This document shows, piece by piece, positions 1 to 9,364 of a stretch of 64,000 nucleotides of DNA. Where the stretch lies: NCBI GenBank assembly GCA_041398785.1, contig JAWKUA010000003.1, forward strand, positions 344,656 to 408,655. The letters are read 5' to 3'. A program made the translations under genes and the position numbers. Each line of letters opens with the position of its first letter. Positions within the stretch are counted from its first letter, which is position 1. The notes below the pieces were generated by a model. That model was given only the letters and a program-made list of their open reading frames with translations, had not been told where the DNA came from and searched no databases. Source of the stretch: Planctomycetaceae bacterium (lineage in GTDB: Bacteria > Planctomycetota > Planctomycetia > Planctomycetales > Planctomycetaceae).

Positions 1-1
1 A

Positions 2-652
2 TCACCCGGTTCCGGGAAACTGTCGGTGAACACCGGTCACTGGCGTTACGACGACCTGACGGTTCCGCTGATCGGCAAACACCAGCTTCGCAATGCTGCA
101 CTGGCGGTTGCCGCTGTCTCAACGCTGAGTGAGACCGACGATCGCATCACGCCGGCCACAATCCGCGCGGGTCTTGCCGCGACACGCTGGCCGCTGCGGT
201 TTGAAGTCATCAAGACGCAGCCGACGATCATCCTGGACGCGGCCCATAATCCGGATGCGATTGAGGCGCTGCTGGCGACGCTGGAGTCGCCATCGTGGCA
301 GTCACGCAGACGAGTGCTGATTTTTGCCGCGAGCAAAGACAAGGACGCGGCCGGAATGCTGAATCAGGTGGTCACTGCCTTTGACGATGTCATCCTGACA
401 CGCTTTGAAACCAATCCCCGCAGTGCGTCACCTGCCAGACTTCGATCGCTGCTGCCTTCGCGGGGCACCTTGAACTTCGCGGCCGAAATTTCTGAATCAC
501 CAAACCCCGAAGCGGCCCTGGCGGAGGCTCGTCGACTCGCCGACAAAGGCGGATTGATCTGCGTGGCCGGTTCGATTTTTCTGGCTGCGGAAATCCGTGA
601 CATGCTGATTCGCAGCGGAGAGCTGATTTATACTGGCCGCGGCGAACGCTGA
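2..652 (+). CDS. folC: Folylpolyglutamate synthase / dihydrofolate synthase, C-terminal part
   Basis: The gene enters from the left edge with its frame open from base 2, so only the last ~217 residues are present. FolC adds glutamate to (dihydro)folate in the cytoplasm, using ATP. The fragment shows the Mur-ligase central/C-terminal architecture: GKHQLRNAALAVAA (substrate and core region), then LRFEVI and ILDAAHNPDAIEALL, which is the highly conserved DAAHNP motif opening the C-terminal domain. The tail VAGSIFLAAEIR matches the usual end VTGSLYLVGEVR. The GTG at 26 is internal and not the true start. The family identity is clear; the N-terminal ATP-binding domain lies outside the window. Confidence 0.9.
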   Translation, partial: SPGSGKLSVNTGHWRYDDLTVPLIGKHQLRNAALAVAAVSTLSETDDRITPATIRAGLAATRWPLRFEVIKTQPTIILDAAHNPDAIEALLATLESPSWQSRRRVLIFAASKDKDAAGMLNQVVTAFDDVILTRFETNPRSASPARLRSLLPSRGTLNFAAEISESPNPEAALAEARRLADKGGLICVAGSIFLAAEIRDMLIRSGELIYTGRGER

Positions 653-841
653 TACTTTTCGCACTTCTTCATGCCGCGAGCCAGAATACCTCAAATTGCC
701 CCGCTCGGGGTATAGCCGAATGGTCAGCCTGTCGCGTACAGAACCGGCGACTCCGCATCAGGAATAACGCCGGGAATTCGTCAACGGCTGCTGACCGATC
801 ACGGTTCGGTCGGTGGTCTGCAACAAATCGAAAGTAACATC

Positions 842-2551
842 ATGTTCGCGATTCGTCATGCCGTTGTAACCGCGTTGCTGCTGCTTCCGGGACTTTCCGT
901 CGCGAGCCCGCAAACTTTTCCGCAGGCGGTCGTGGCGGCTGACCATCCGGCGGCCAGTGCCGCGGGAATCGAAATGCTGCAGCAGGGGGGCAATGTCGTC
1001 GACGCGGCAGTGGCAACGTCGTTTGCACTTTCCGTCGTTCGTCCGGCGAGCTGCGGCATCGGCGGCGGCGGTTTCATGCTGATCTGGGATGCCGAAAAAC
1101 ACCAGGCCGTTGCTCTTGACTATCGCGAACGAGCTCCGGCATCTGCCACGCCCGAGATGTTTGCGCAGAACGGAGCCGCATCGCAGCCGGAAGACGCCAG
1201 CGTGCGCGGCGGACGAGCGGTGGCCGTTCCCGGTACGGTCGCGGGGCTGTGTTACGCCGCCGAACACTATGGAACTCTGCCTCTGGCAACGCTGCTGGCG
1301 CCGGCCATTCGCCTGGCTCACGAAGGAGTTGCCGTGGACGAATTCGATGTTGAAGCGCAACACGACACGCTGGGCAAGCTGAATCGGTTTGCCGGCTACG
1401 ACAGCCGGTTCGCGTCGCTGCGAAGGCTGTATTTGAACAGGGGGCAACTGTGGTCGGCGGGCGATCGGTTCCATTCTCCGCAGCACCGCCTGCTTCAGAT
1501 CATTGCAGCGGAAGGAAGAGCCGGGTTCTACGAAGGCCGCGTTGCCGAAGCGATTGCGGGCACTGTCCGCAATCACGGCGGCGCGATGACAATGGATGAT
1601 CTGCGAACCATGCAACCCGTCGTGCGCGCCGCGCTGGTGCGCCGGTTCGGCGGGGCAGATATTGTCACCATGCCGCCCCCGTCAAGCGGCGGAGTCGCGT
1701 TGCTGCAGATGCTTCAGACGCTGGAACGCTGGGAGACCGAATCCGGTCGGTCTCTGAATTCGCTGCATCAGAACTCGGCGGACTACATTCATGTCGTCAC
1801 CGAAGCGATGAAGCACGCGTTTGCGGATCGAGCTGAATTTCTGGGTGATTCCGATTTCGTGGACGTTCCCGTTCGCCGACTGCTCGACGCCGACTACGCG
1901 GGCGGGATGGCTGGAAAGATCACGCTGAACCGCACATTGTCGCAGGAAGCGTACGGACGATTCTTCAATCGACCCGATGCAGGGACCAGCCATTTCTCCG
2001 TCATCGACGCCGCCGGCAACGCGGTCGCCTGCACGGAAACGATCAACCTGACATACGGAAGCTTTGTCGTGGTTCCGGAGTTTGGTGTTGTGCTGAACAA
2101 TGAAATGGATGACTTCGCGGCTCGGCCGGGTGAGCCGAATGCTTTCGGCCTGATTCAAAGCAATGCAAACGCCGTCGCGGCAGGCAAGAAGCCGCTGTCG
2201 AGCATGACTCCCACGATTCTGGTCGTTGACAATCAGGCCGTGTTCGCCAGCGGAGCCTCCGGCGGTCCGCGGATCATTTCTGCAACGCTGCAGTCGATTC
2301 TGAATCATGTGGTGTTCGGCATGCCGCCGGATCAGGCCGTCGCCACGCCGCGATTTCATCACCAGTGGTCACCGAATGAATTGCTGCTGGAAGAGGCAAT
2401 TCCCGATGCTGTCGCACGGGATCTGCAGTCGCGAGGCCATGCCGTCAAGCGAAGCTCGGGACTCGCGGCTGCCCAGGCCGCCGCCCGCGACGCGTCGGGT
2501 CTGACGGGAGGCAGCGATCCTCGAAAGGGCGGAAAACCAGCGGGATTCTGA
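842..2551 (+). CDS. ggt: Gamma-glutamyltransferase (gamma-glutamyltranspeptidase)
   Basis: The 569-residue length is normal for the family. Residues 1-22 form a signal peptide (MFAIRHAVVTALLLLPGLSVAS), so the enzyme acts outside the cytoplasm, hydrolysing or transferring the gamma-glutamyl group of glutathione and related peptides. The large-subunit start GGNVVDAAVATSFALSVV and the GIGGGGFM motif are present. The autocatalytic cleavage site is GTSHFSV: Thr382 would become the N-terminal nucleophile of the small subunit. The oxyanion region PLSSMTPTI and the GASGGPRI motif follow. ATG start at 842 is preceded by an A-rich stretch. The gene ends 14 bp before the convergent glycosyltransferase. 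Confidence in the family is high; the physiological substrate is inferred. Confidence 0.95.
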   Translation: MFAIRHAVVTALLLLPGLSVASPQTFPQAVVAADHPAASAAGIEMLQQGGNVVDAAVATSFALSVVRPASCGIGGGGFMLIWDAEKHQAVALDYRERAPASATPEMFAQNGAASQPEDASVRGGRAVAVPGTVAGLCYAAEHYGTLPLATLLAPAIRLAHEGVAVDEFDVEAQHDTLGKLNRFAGYDSRFASLRRLYLNRGQLWSAGDRFHSPQHRLLQIIAAEGRAGFYEGRVAEAIAGTVRNHGGAMTMDDLRTMQPVVRAALVRRFGGADIVTMPPPSSGGVALLQMLQTLERWETESGRSLNSLHQNSADYIHVVTEAMKHAFADRAEFLGDSDFVDVPVRRLLDADYAGGMAGKITLNRTLSQEAYGRFFNRPDAGTSHFSVIDAAGNAVACTETINLTYGSFVVVPEFGVVLNNEMDDFAARPGEPNAFGLIQSNANAVAAGKKPLSSMTPTILVVDNQAVFASGASGGPRIISATLQSILNHVVFGMPPDQAVATPRFHHQWSPNELLLEEAIPDAVARDLQSRGHAVKRSSGLAAAQAAARDASGLTGGSDPRKGGKPAGF

Positions 2552-2565
2552 CTGCAACGCACCGG
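2552..2565. other. Very short convergent spacer
   Basis: Only 14 bp separate the stops of ggt and the GT4 gene. No terminator fits here, so transcripts probably run into the opposite gene. Confidence 0.5.
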
Positions 2566-3702
2566 TCAGTCGGACTTCATCAGCCGACAAAGCAGTCCGT
2601 CGTATTTCCGGATCGCGGCGTCCCAGGTGAAGTTTTCCTTCACCATCGCAAATGCATTCTCAGCAACTTCCGCACGAAGCTGAGGCGACTGAAGCACCTG
2701 CGTGATCGTGGCCGCAAGGTCATCAGGTTGTCCGGGCGGAACCAGCCAGCCAGTGTCTTTGTCCCGAATCAGATCGCGCACACCGTCGACATCTGAAGCC
2801 ACAACCGGCAGCCGGTGAGCCATCGCTTCCAGAACAACGTTGGGCAGCCCTTCCCAAATCGAAGGAAGCACCAGCAGATCCGCGGCCTGCAAAAAATCGG
2901 CAACGTCATCGCGATGTCCGAGCAGCCGCACACGATCGCTCAATCCACGCTGTTGGATCAGCCGCGTCATCGCCGATCGCTGCGGACCGTCGCCGATGAA
3001 GTCAAGCGTGGTCGCCGTCCGCACGCCGTCAGACAGTCGGCAGAATGCCTCAACAAGTGTCTGCGGCGACTTCTGAGCCGTCAGACGCCCGACGTACAGA
3101 ATCCGAAAGCTACTTGGTGAACCCAGGACAACGCGGCGAGACGGCTCAGCCGGAAGGTCGACTCCATTTGGAATCGCAGAAATCTTCGACGACGGAATGC
3201 CGCACAGACGTGAATGAAGTTCCGCGACGGCATCACTCACGGCGACATAGTGATCGACGAGCCGACGCGTCAGCCGGTCCGACCAGATAATCCAGCGACG
3301 CGAATCGGCAACGCGAATTCCGGACACCACGCGGGGGAGCTTCAGCCAGCGACCGACGATTCGACCGACAATGTTCGCCTGGTGCAGAAAGCAAAGCAGG
3401 ATCTCCGGAGGCGAAGCTATCAAATGGCGAGTCAGCCGGTAGACGGCCCGGACGTCGCCGAACCAACCGCACTTGAGCGCAGTCACGGGGATCCCCGCGG
3501 CATGCAGCGGCTGTGCCATCACTCCGGCATCGCGCAGACTGACGACGGACACGTCCCAGCCCAGATCCTTCAGTCCGACGGCGATTCGCACCAGAGCCTT
3601 TTCGGCCCCGCCGGGGTCGAGTTCCGTAATGCAGAAAACGAGCCGCTTTGATGAAGTCTGCGACGGGGAATTCACGTCAGAGTTCGCGTCTGAATTCTGC
3701 AT
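2566..3702 (-). CDS. Glycosyltransferase family 4 protein
   Basis: A 378-residue cytoplasmic GT-B fold enzyme. The N-terminal half shows FCITELDPGGAEKALVRIA, typical of GT4 acceptor domains. The C-terminal half has RILYVGRLTAQKSPQTLVEAF, then LLVLPSIWEGLPNVVLEAMA, which carries the E-x7-E retaining-transferase motif (EGLPNVVLE), and GWLVPPGQPDDLA. It probably transfers a sugar from an activated donor in polysaccharide or glycolipid assembly. The nucleotide-sugar genes at 5.8-9.3 kb fit that role, although queA lies between. Donor and acceptor cannot be read from the sequence. It is divergent from queA. Confidence 0.88.
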   Translation of the reverse strand: MQNSDANSDVNSPSQTSSKRLVFCITELDPGGAEKALVRIAVGLKDLGWDVSVVSLRDAGVMAQPLHAAGIPVTALKCGWFGDVRAVYRLTRHLIASPPEILLCFLHQANIVGRIVGRWLKLPRVVSGIRVADSRRWIIWSDRLTRRLVDHYVAVSDAVAELHSRLCGIPSSKISAIPNGVDLPAEPSRRVVLGSPSSFRILYVGRLTAQKSPQTLVEAFCRLSDGVRTATTLDFIGDGPQRSAMTRLIQQRGLSDRVRLLGHRDDVADFLQAADLLVLPSIWEGLPNVVLEAMAHRLPVVASDVDGVRDLIRDKDTGWLVPPGQPDDLAATITQVLQSPQLRAEVAENAFAMVKENFTWDAAIRKYDGLLCRLMKSD

Positions 3703-3935
3703 CTGTCGCCGATTCGACGTATTGACGGTGGATGTTGGCGAATTGCGACGTCACACTTCGCCCGCGAACGACGCCACGCATCCCGCATCGCAGCAGACTT
3801 CCGCGTTGTCGCCCTCCGTCAATGAGCTTCTTTCCGTGAGTTGTACGCTTCACGGATGAGATGTCGAGCAGGCGACATCCGCGAGACTGTTCGGCGGGCT
3901 CAACTTCGCAGCCGCATCGGATCTCCGTCAGCCGC

Positions 3936-5012
3936 ATGTCAGCACCCGATCTGAACGATATTTCCGCCTGGCAGTACGACCTGCCCGAACACCTGATCGC
4001 CACGCGCCCGGCCGCTCGCCGCGACGACGCACGCCTGATGCTTGTGGACACTCAGACGCAGAAGATTTCGCATCACCGGATACGAGACCTGCCGGAACTT
4101 CTGCAGCCGGGAGACCGCCTGGTCTTCAACGATACGAAAGTGCTGCAAGCGCGTTTGCTCGGATTTCGAACTTCGACAAAGGGCCGCTGGGAAGGCCTGT
4201 TCCTGGAAGAACTGCCCGACCGTCGCTGGCGAATTACGGGACAAACGCGCGGCAGGCTTCGAGCCGGCGAAAGCCTGACAATCGAACCGGCGGACCATCA
4301 CGCTGCCCGCAGCCGGTCGCTGCAGCTTCTGCTGGAAGAACAATGCGACGACGGAACCTGGATCGCGTCGCCTTGTCCGAGCGGAGCGTCTTTCGAGATT
4401 CTGGAAAGCTTCGGAACGCTGCCGCTGCCGCCCTACATCGGTCGCAGCATAGCCAGCGCAGAAGATCGCGATCGCTACCAGACGGTCTTTGCGCAGGAAC
4501 CGGGGGCCATCGCGGCCCCGACCGCGGGACTGCATTTTACTCCTGAGTTGCTTGCGTCGTGCGCTCAACACGGCATTGAGGAAAGTTACGTGACGCTGCA
4601 TGTCGGAATCGGCACGTTTCGGCCGGTCAGCACCGAAAAACTCAGCGATCATCGAATGCATTTCGAATGGTGCCGGGTTCCCGGCCAAACCGCCGCCGAT
4701 GTTCTCAACACGAAAGCCGCCGGACATCTCGTGACGGCGGTTGGAACAACCACCGTACGGACTCTCGAAGCCGCGGTCGCCGAAACGGGATCACTGTCCG
4801 AGTGGCAGGGACGGACAGACCTGTTTATTCAACCGGGGTTTCGCTTCCAGGTCATTGACCGGCTGCTGACGAATTTTCACCTGCCCGGTTCGACGCTCAT
4901 CGTGCTTGTCGCCGCGCTTGCCGGATACGATCTGATAATGGAAGCTTATCGCGTTGCCGTCGAACAGCGCTATCGCTTTTACAGCTACGGCGATGCGATG
5001 CTGATCGCTTAA
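3936..5012 (+). CDS. queA: S-adenosylmethionine:tRNA ribosyltransferase-isomerase
   Basis: QueA transfers and isomerises the ribose of SAM onto 7-aminomethyl-7-deazaguanine in tRNA, making epoxyqueuosine. I place the start at ATG 3936 (MSAPDLNDISAWQYDLP) rather than the in-frame ATG at 3861, because QueA proteins begin with a short 'YDLPEELIA' segment; here it is YDLPEHLIATRPA. Other family hallmarks are DARLML, LQPGDRLVFNDTKVLQARL, GTLPLPPYI, PGAIAAPTAGLHFT, VTLHVGIGTFRPV, GTTTVRTLE and TNFHLPGSTLIVLVAALAG. The 358-residue length is normal. Other queuosine genes are not in the window. Confidence 0.96.
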   Translation: MSAPDLNDISAWQYDLPEHLIATRPAARRDDARLMLVDTQTQKISHHRIRDLPELLQPGDRLVFNDTKVLQARLLGFRTSTKGRWEGLFLEELPDRRWRITGQTRGRLRAGESLTIEPADHHAARSRSLQLLLEEQCDDGTWIASPCPSGASFEILESFGTLPLPPYIGRSIASAEDRDRYQTVFAQEPGAIAAPTAGLHFTPELLASCAQHGIEESYVTLHVGIGTFRPVSTEKLSDHRMHFEWCRVPGQTAADVLNTKAAGHLVTAVGTTTVRTLEAAVAETGSLSEWQGRTDLFIQPGFRFQVIDRLLTNFHLPGSTLIVLVAALAGYDLIMEAYRVAVEQRYRFYSYGDAMLIA

Positions 5013-5106
5013 TGCAGCACTCACGTCGGCGGAATTGACAGCCAGCGCCGCCGATTATTCCCATCACGCAGTCGCCGCCGCCACGATTCCCCCTGCCGGA
5101 ACTGAA

Positions 5107-5634
5107 ATGTCACGACTTCAGGATCTTACTTCCCATTTTCTGCTGATGTGCCTGCGGATCATCCTGGCGGCATGGATCGGAGCCGCAGTTCTGTACGTGA
5201 TGACCAGCGTGGCCGAACAGACATCGCCGAATATCAACTCCACGACTCGCGACCAGTTGGCAACGATCCGTTTTCCGTATTACTACGACTTTGGCTTTGC
5301 CGTGCACATTGCGGCCGCGATGGCATGTGGCGCCGCGATCTTGGTGAGCACTGCCGGCGTCCGTCGCCGGGTCATTTTGATTCTGGCATTCCTGGTGCTT
5401 TCGGGTGTTCTGTTCTGCGCTGATTACTTTTTCGTCTACCGGCCGCTTCAGGCACTGATTGTCCCTCCCGGCCAGGCACGGACTCAGGAATTCATGCGCC
5501 TGCACAACCTTTCGCGACTCGCCAACGAAGCGCATCTTTCCGCGGCCCTGGCGGCGACGCTAATCGCCGCGTGGCCGGTTTCCCGAAGGAAGGATTCCGA
5601 TCCGCAGGCGGATCCACAGAGCACTTCCGGCTGA
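5107..5634 (+). CDS. Small membrane protein of unknown function (DUF4149-like)
   Basis: A 175-residue protein if started at ATG 5107 (MSRLQDLTSHFLLM). A TTG at 5035 would add 24 residues without family-like character. About four membrane segments are visible: residues ~14-34, ~62-82, ~88-107 and ~150-165. The motif YRPLQALIVPPGQARTQEFMRLHNLSRLANEAHL between the last two resembles the DUF4149/TMEM205-like pattern in which a membrane protein carries an FxxLHxxS segment. That assignment is from memory and tentative. It lies 95 bp after queA and may be co-transcribed with it. No function can be assigned. Confidence 0.65.
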   Translation: MSRLQDLTSHFLLMCLRIILAAWIGAAVLYVMTSVAEQTSPNINSTTRDQLATIRFPYYYDFGFAVHIAAAMACGAAILVSTAGVRRRVILILAFLVLSGVLFCADYFFVYRPLQALIVPPGQARTQEFMRLHNLSRLANEAHLSAALAATLIAAWPVSRRKDSDPQADPQSTSG

Positions 5635-5803
5635 GACCAGCGGCACTTCCGGTCACTGCGCCGGCGGATTTTCCCGGATAATTCTCAGTCCTTTGTTTCG
5701 CGAGGCCGGTTGGCGGTCATAATCTCACCTGTTCCTGATTCCGTCAGGTCCGGAACACGGTCGTCGCGATACTTCACCCGCTACTTCGAATCAACGCCAC
5801 AAC

Positions 5804-6859
5804 ATGATGCATACGCTACTCGTCACTGGTGGAGCAGGCTTCATCGGAAGCTGCTTTGTTCGCCGCGCGGTAGATCGCGGCGACACCAGAATCATCAATC
5901 TGGACAAGCTGACGTACGCCGGAAATCCCGATTCACTGCCGGACTGCGGCCCGGACAAGCATTTGCTGGTCGAAGGTGATATCGGCGACAGCAGTCTGGT
6001 GCGCGAGCTGCTGGAGACTCACCGTCCCGCTGCGATCGTCAATTTCGCAGCCGAATCGCACGTCGACCGCTCCATCGACGGACCTCTGGAGTTTGTGGAA
6101 ACGAACGTTCTTGGAACCTGCCGGTTGCTGGAGGAAGTTCGCCGGTACTACGGATCGCTGAGCGGCAGTGACCGCGACCGTTTTCGGTTCTTGCATGTGT
6201 CGACGGATGAAGTCTACGGGTCGCTCGGCGATACCGGTCTGTTCACGGAAGAAACTCCGTATTCCCCGAACAGCCCGTATTCAGCTTCCAAGGCTGCTTC
6301 CGATCATTTTGTCAGAGCCTACCTGCATACCTACGGATTGCCGACCGTCATCACGAACTGCAGCAATAACTACGGTCCGTTTCAGTTTCCCGAAAAACTC
6401 ATCCCTCTGATGATCCTGAATGCGCTGGAAGGCAAACCACTTCCCGTCTACGGAGACGGCCTGAATGTGCGTGACTGGCTGTTTGTTGAGGACCACTGTT
6501 CCGCGATTGAAGCTGTCCTGTCGAACGGCCGCGTGGGTGAGTGCTACAACGTCGGCGGCAACAACGAACAGACAAACATCAACATCGTGAACACAATCTG
6601 CGACACTGTCGATCGACTGCAGCCGGGACTGAGCCACGCGCCGTGCCGTTCGCTGATCACGTATGTCAGGGATCGTCCCGGCCACGACCGGCGGTACGCG
6701 ATTGATGCATCGAAGATCAGGCGTGAACTCAACTGGTCTCCCCGGAAAGACTTCAACTCCGGGATTGAAGAAACCGTCCGCTGGTATCTGGACAATCCCG
6801 AATGGATCGCACGCGTCCAGTCCGGAGCCTACCAGCGGGAACGCCTCGGCGTCGTCTGA
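5804..6859 (+). CDS. rfbB: dTDP-glucose 4,6-dehydratase
   Basis: A 351-residue extended short-chain dehydrogenase, normal length. The NAD-binding motif is TGGAGFIGS at the N-terminus. The family stretch NFAAESHVDRSI is present, then the active site STDEVYGSLG (Asp-Glu acid/base pair) and the catalytic YSASK (Tyr-x3-Lys). Further on come TNCSNNYGPFQFPEKLIPL and RPGHDRRYAID, both hallmarks of RmlB. It converts dTDP-glucose to dTDP-4-keto-6-deoxyglucose in the cytoplasm. It stands 31 bp before rfbA in what looks like one nucleotide-sugar operon. Downstream rfbC and rfbD genes are not adjacent. Confidence 0.95.
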   Translation: MMHTLLVTGGAGFIGSCFVRRAVDRGDTRIINLDKLTYAGNPDSLPDCGPDKHLLVEGDIGDSSLVRELLETHRPAAIVNFAAESHVDRSIDGPLEFVETNVLGTCRLLEEVRRYYGSLSGSDRDRFRFLHVSTDEVYGSLGDTGLFTEETPYSPNSPYSASKAASDHFVRAYLHTYGLPTVITNCSNNYGPFQFPEKLIPLMILNALEGKPLPVYGDGLNVRDWLFVEDHCSAIEAVLSNGRVGECYNVGGNNEQTNINIVNTICDTVDRLQPGLSHAPCRSLITYVRDRPGHDRRYAIDASKIRRELNWSPRKDFNSGIEETVRWYLDNPEWIARVQSGAYQRERLGVV

Positions 6860-6890
6860 CTCTTCCCGGATTGCCAGGACTCAAATCACG

Positions 6891-7787
6891 ATGAGCTATT
6901 TTTCCAAAGGAATCATCCTTGCCGGGGGCACCGGGTCGCGACTGTTTCCGCTGACACTTGGCATCAGCAAGCAGATGGCACCGGTCTACGACAAGCCGAT
7001 GATCTACTATCCGCTGTCAACGCTCATGCTGGCGGGAATTCAGCAGGTTCTGGTGATTTCGTCGCCACGTGATATCAGCGGTTTCGAAAAACTGCTGGGG
7101 GACGGTTCGCAGTGGGGAATGTCGTTTCGTTATGTGACGCAGCCCAATCCGGAAGGACTTGCTCAGGCATTCATTCTGGGAGCCGACTTTGTTGGCGACA
7201 GCCATGTTTCGCTGGTGCTTGGTGACAACATCTTCTACGGCCGCGGATTCCAGCAGATCCTTGCCAGTGCCGCGTCGCTGAAGACCGGAGCCACGATTTT
7301 TGGATATGAAGTGCGCGACGCCAGACAGTACGGCGTCGTCGAATTCGACGCCGACGGCAAAGCCGTCTCACTGGAGGAAAAGCCCGCCGAACCGAAATCA
7401 AGCTTCGCAATCCCGGGATTGTACTTCTACGACAACGATGTCGTGGAAATCTCACGAAATCTGAAGCCGTCGCCCCGCGGAGAGCTGGAAATCACGGATG
7501 TCAACCGGGAGTACCTCCGCCGCGGAACTCTGCAGGTGGAGCCCCTTTCTCGCGGGTTCGCATGGCTGGATACGGGAACGCACGATTCCCTTCTGGACGC
7601 CGGGAATTTCGTTGCCGCCATCGAAAAACGAATGGGGCTGAAAATCTCCTGCCCGGAAGAAATCGCCTACATCCGCGGATTCATCGATCGCGGGCAGTTG
7701 CTGGCGCTCGCCGACGGCTACAGGAATGAATACGGCGAATACCTCCGGCTCGTCGCCGAAAAGCGAAAAGCCAGAGAAGCAATCTGA
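6891..7787 (+). CDS. rfbA: Glucose-1-phosphate thymidylyltransferase
   Basis: The true start is ATG 6891 (MSYFSKGIILAGGTGSRL), giving 298 residues; an upstream in-frame ATG overlaps rfbB and reads shadow sequence. The nucleotidyltransferase signature GGTGSRLFPLT and SKQMAPVYDKPMIYYPLS are almost invariant in RmlA. LGDNIFYG carries the metal-binding Asp, followed by GYEVRDARQYGVVEFD and the C-terminal RGFAWLDTGTHDSLL. It couples glucose-1-phosphate with dTTP to make dTDP-glucose, the substrate of the adjacent rfbB product. Confidence 0.96.
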   Translation: MSYFSKGIILAGGTGSRLFPLTLGISKQMAPVYDKPMIYYPLSTLMLAGIQQVLVISSPRDISGFEKLLGDGSQWGMSFRYVTQPNPEGLAQAFILGADFVGDSHVSLVLGDNIFYGRGFQQILASAASLKTGATIFGYEVRDARQYGVVEFDADGKAVSLEEKPAEPKSSFAIPGLYFYDNDVVEISRNLKPSPRGELEITDVNREYLRRGTLQVEPLSRGFAWLDTGTHDSLLDAGNFVAAIEKRMGLKISCPEEIAYIRGFIDRGQLLALADGYRNEYGEYLRLVAEKRKAREAI

Positions 7788-7921
7788 CGGAACATCTCGC
7801 CAATCGAATTCGCGGGAATCGCAGGTCAGACCGTTGATTCTCGTCAATTCGTTGCCATAGTCATGAACATTCCGTCCGCCTCCCAGTTCCGCGGCGGTCC
7901 ACAAACGAAGAGAGATCAGGC

Positions 7922-9274
7922 ATGAGTCAAACCATCGAAGCAAATTCCACGGCCGCAGCGCTGTTGGAGAAGATCGAAAGCAAAACGGCGAAAGTTGGCG
8001 TGATCGGACTTGGGTACGTCGGACTTCCGCTGATCAGCGCGTTCACGAACGCCGGTCTGAAATGCATCGGCTACGACGTCGACAAGAAAAAGGTCGACGC
8101 ACTGAAAGCCGGTCGCAGCTACATCAAACACATCGCGGGCGAGACCATCGCAGGCTGGATTCAGAGGGATGTGCTGGAACCCACGGCTGACATGTCTCGG
8201 CTGGACGAAGCTGACGCACTGCTGATCTGTGTCCCGACGCCGCTGAACGATAGCCGCGATCCGGATCTTGCCTATGTCGAAGGCACCGCAAGAGCAATCG
8301 CAAAGACGCTGCGGCCAGGCCAATTGGTGATTCTGGAGAGCACGACGTACCCCACAACCACGCGCGATGTGATGATCCCGATCCTGGATTCCAATCCCGC
8401 CGGACTCAAATGCGGCGAAGACTATTTTGTGGCCTACAGCCCGGAACGGGAAGATCCGGGCAATGCGGACTATTCCGCTGCCGGAATTCCCAAGGTTGTC
8501 GGAGGAGCTGACGAGCAGAGCTGCGACCTGGCCTGCAGGCTGTATTCTCACGCAATCGTTCAGGTCATTCCGGTCACCAGTTGCGAAATCGCGGAAGCCT
8601 GCAAGATCCTTGAAAACACCTATCGCGCTGTCAACATCGCACTGGTCAATGAACTGAAGACGCTGTTTGACCGGATGGGCATTGATGTCTGGGCCGTCGT
8701 CGACGCGGCGAAAACTAAACCCTTCGGGTTCCAGGCGTTCTATCCGGGTCCTGGCCTGGGAGGCCACTGCATTCCCATCGACCCGTTCTACCTGTCGTGG
8801 CTTGCGCGCCGCCAGGGAATGTCCACTCGATTCATTGAACTTGCCGGCGAAGTGAACGCCGTCATGCCCAGATACGTGATTTCGCAACTGGCGGAATTCC
8901 TGAACGAAGTCGGAAAACCGCTTAAAGGCAGCCGCATTTGCCTGCTGGGAATGGCCTACAAGAAAGACGTCGACGATCCGCGCGAAAGTCCTTCGTTCGA
9001 ACTGATGGAACTGCTGATGGAACGCGGCGTGAGACTGACGTACAACGATCCGCACATTCCGTCGCTGCCCAGGATGCGGCATCACGACGTGCCGGAAATG
9101 TCAAGCACGGAATTGACACCCGAGTTTCTGGCCTCCCAGGATTGCGTTCTGATTGCGACCGATCACTCGGCCTACGACTATGACTTCATCGTGAAGCACT
9201 CCCGAATGATCCTGGACACTCGCAACGCCACGAAAAACGTTCGGGAAGGCCGAGCAAAGATCTTCAAGGCGTAA
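7922..9274 (+). CDS. UDP-N-acetylglucosamine 6-dehydrogenase-type nucleotide-sugar dehydrogenase (WbpA/TviB-like)
   Basis: A 450-residue NAD-dependent enzyme oxidising C6 of a UDP-sugar. The Rossmann motif is VGVIGLGYVGLPL. The UDP-sugar dehydrogenase central region is followed by the catalytic cysteine in GGHCIPIDPFYLSW. That form with GGHCIP, together with DPRESPSFELMELL, is typical of UDP-GlcNAc/UDP-ManNAc dehydrogenases rather than UDP-glucose dehydrogenases. It follows rfbA by 134 bp and likely serves the same surface polysaccharide pathway. The exact substrate is inferred from motif style only. Confidence 0.88.
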   Translation: MSQTIEANSTAAALLEKIESKTAKVGVIGLGYVGLPLISAFTNAGLKCIGYDVDKKKVDALKAGRSYIKHIAGETIAGWIQRDVLEPTADMSRLDEADALLICVPTPLNDSRDPDLAYVEGTARAIAKTLRPGQLVILESTTYPTTTRDVMIPILDSNPAGLKCGEDYFVAYSPEREDPGNADYSAAGIPKVVGGADEQSCDLACRLYSHAIVQVIPVTSCEIAEACKILENTYRAVNIALVNELKTLFDRMGIDVWAVVDAAKTKPFGFQAFYPGPGLGGHCIPIDPFYLSWLARRQGMSTRFIELAGEVNAVMPRYVISQLAEFLNEVGKPLKGSRICLLGMAYKKDVDDPRESPSFELMELLMERGVRLTYNDPHIPSLPRMRHHDVPEMSSTELTPEFLASQDCVLIATDHSAYDYDFIVKHSRMILDTRNATKNVREGRAKIFKA

Positions 9275-9306
9275 CGCGCCGACCAGTCGTCATGTCGCGC
9301 GACATT

Positions 9307-9330
9307 CCCGGTTGGTTGTTCCCAACCGGG
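9307..9330. terminator. Hairpin terminator-like inverted repeat
   Basis: A perfect 9-bp stem, CCCGGTTGG with CCAACCGGG, closes a 6-nt loop. It lies between the convergent ends of the nucleotide-sugar dehydrogenase and the giant secreted protein. There is no run of T on either side, so it could terminate in both directions only as a stem-driven or Rho-assisted signal. Confidence 0.5.
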
Positions 9331-9364
9331 TTCGTCGCGCAGAGACCCAGCACCGGACGTCCGG

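Noticed and set aside
672..760. Possible tRNA-like sequence after folC
   Set aside because: GGGGTATAGCCGAATGG looked like the start of a tRNA, but no matching T-arm or acceptor stem follows.
758..1615. 285-codon minus-strand frame across ggt
   Set aside because: It is the antisense shadow of a clear gamma-glutamyltransferase gene and has the Arg/Gln-rich composition of such shadows.
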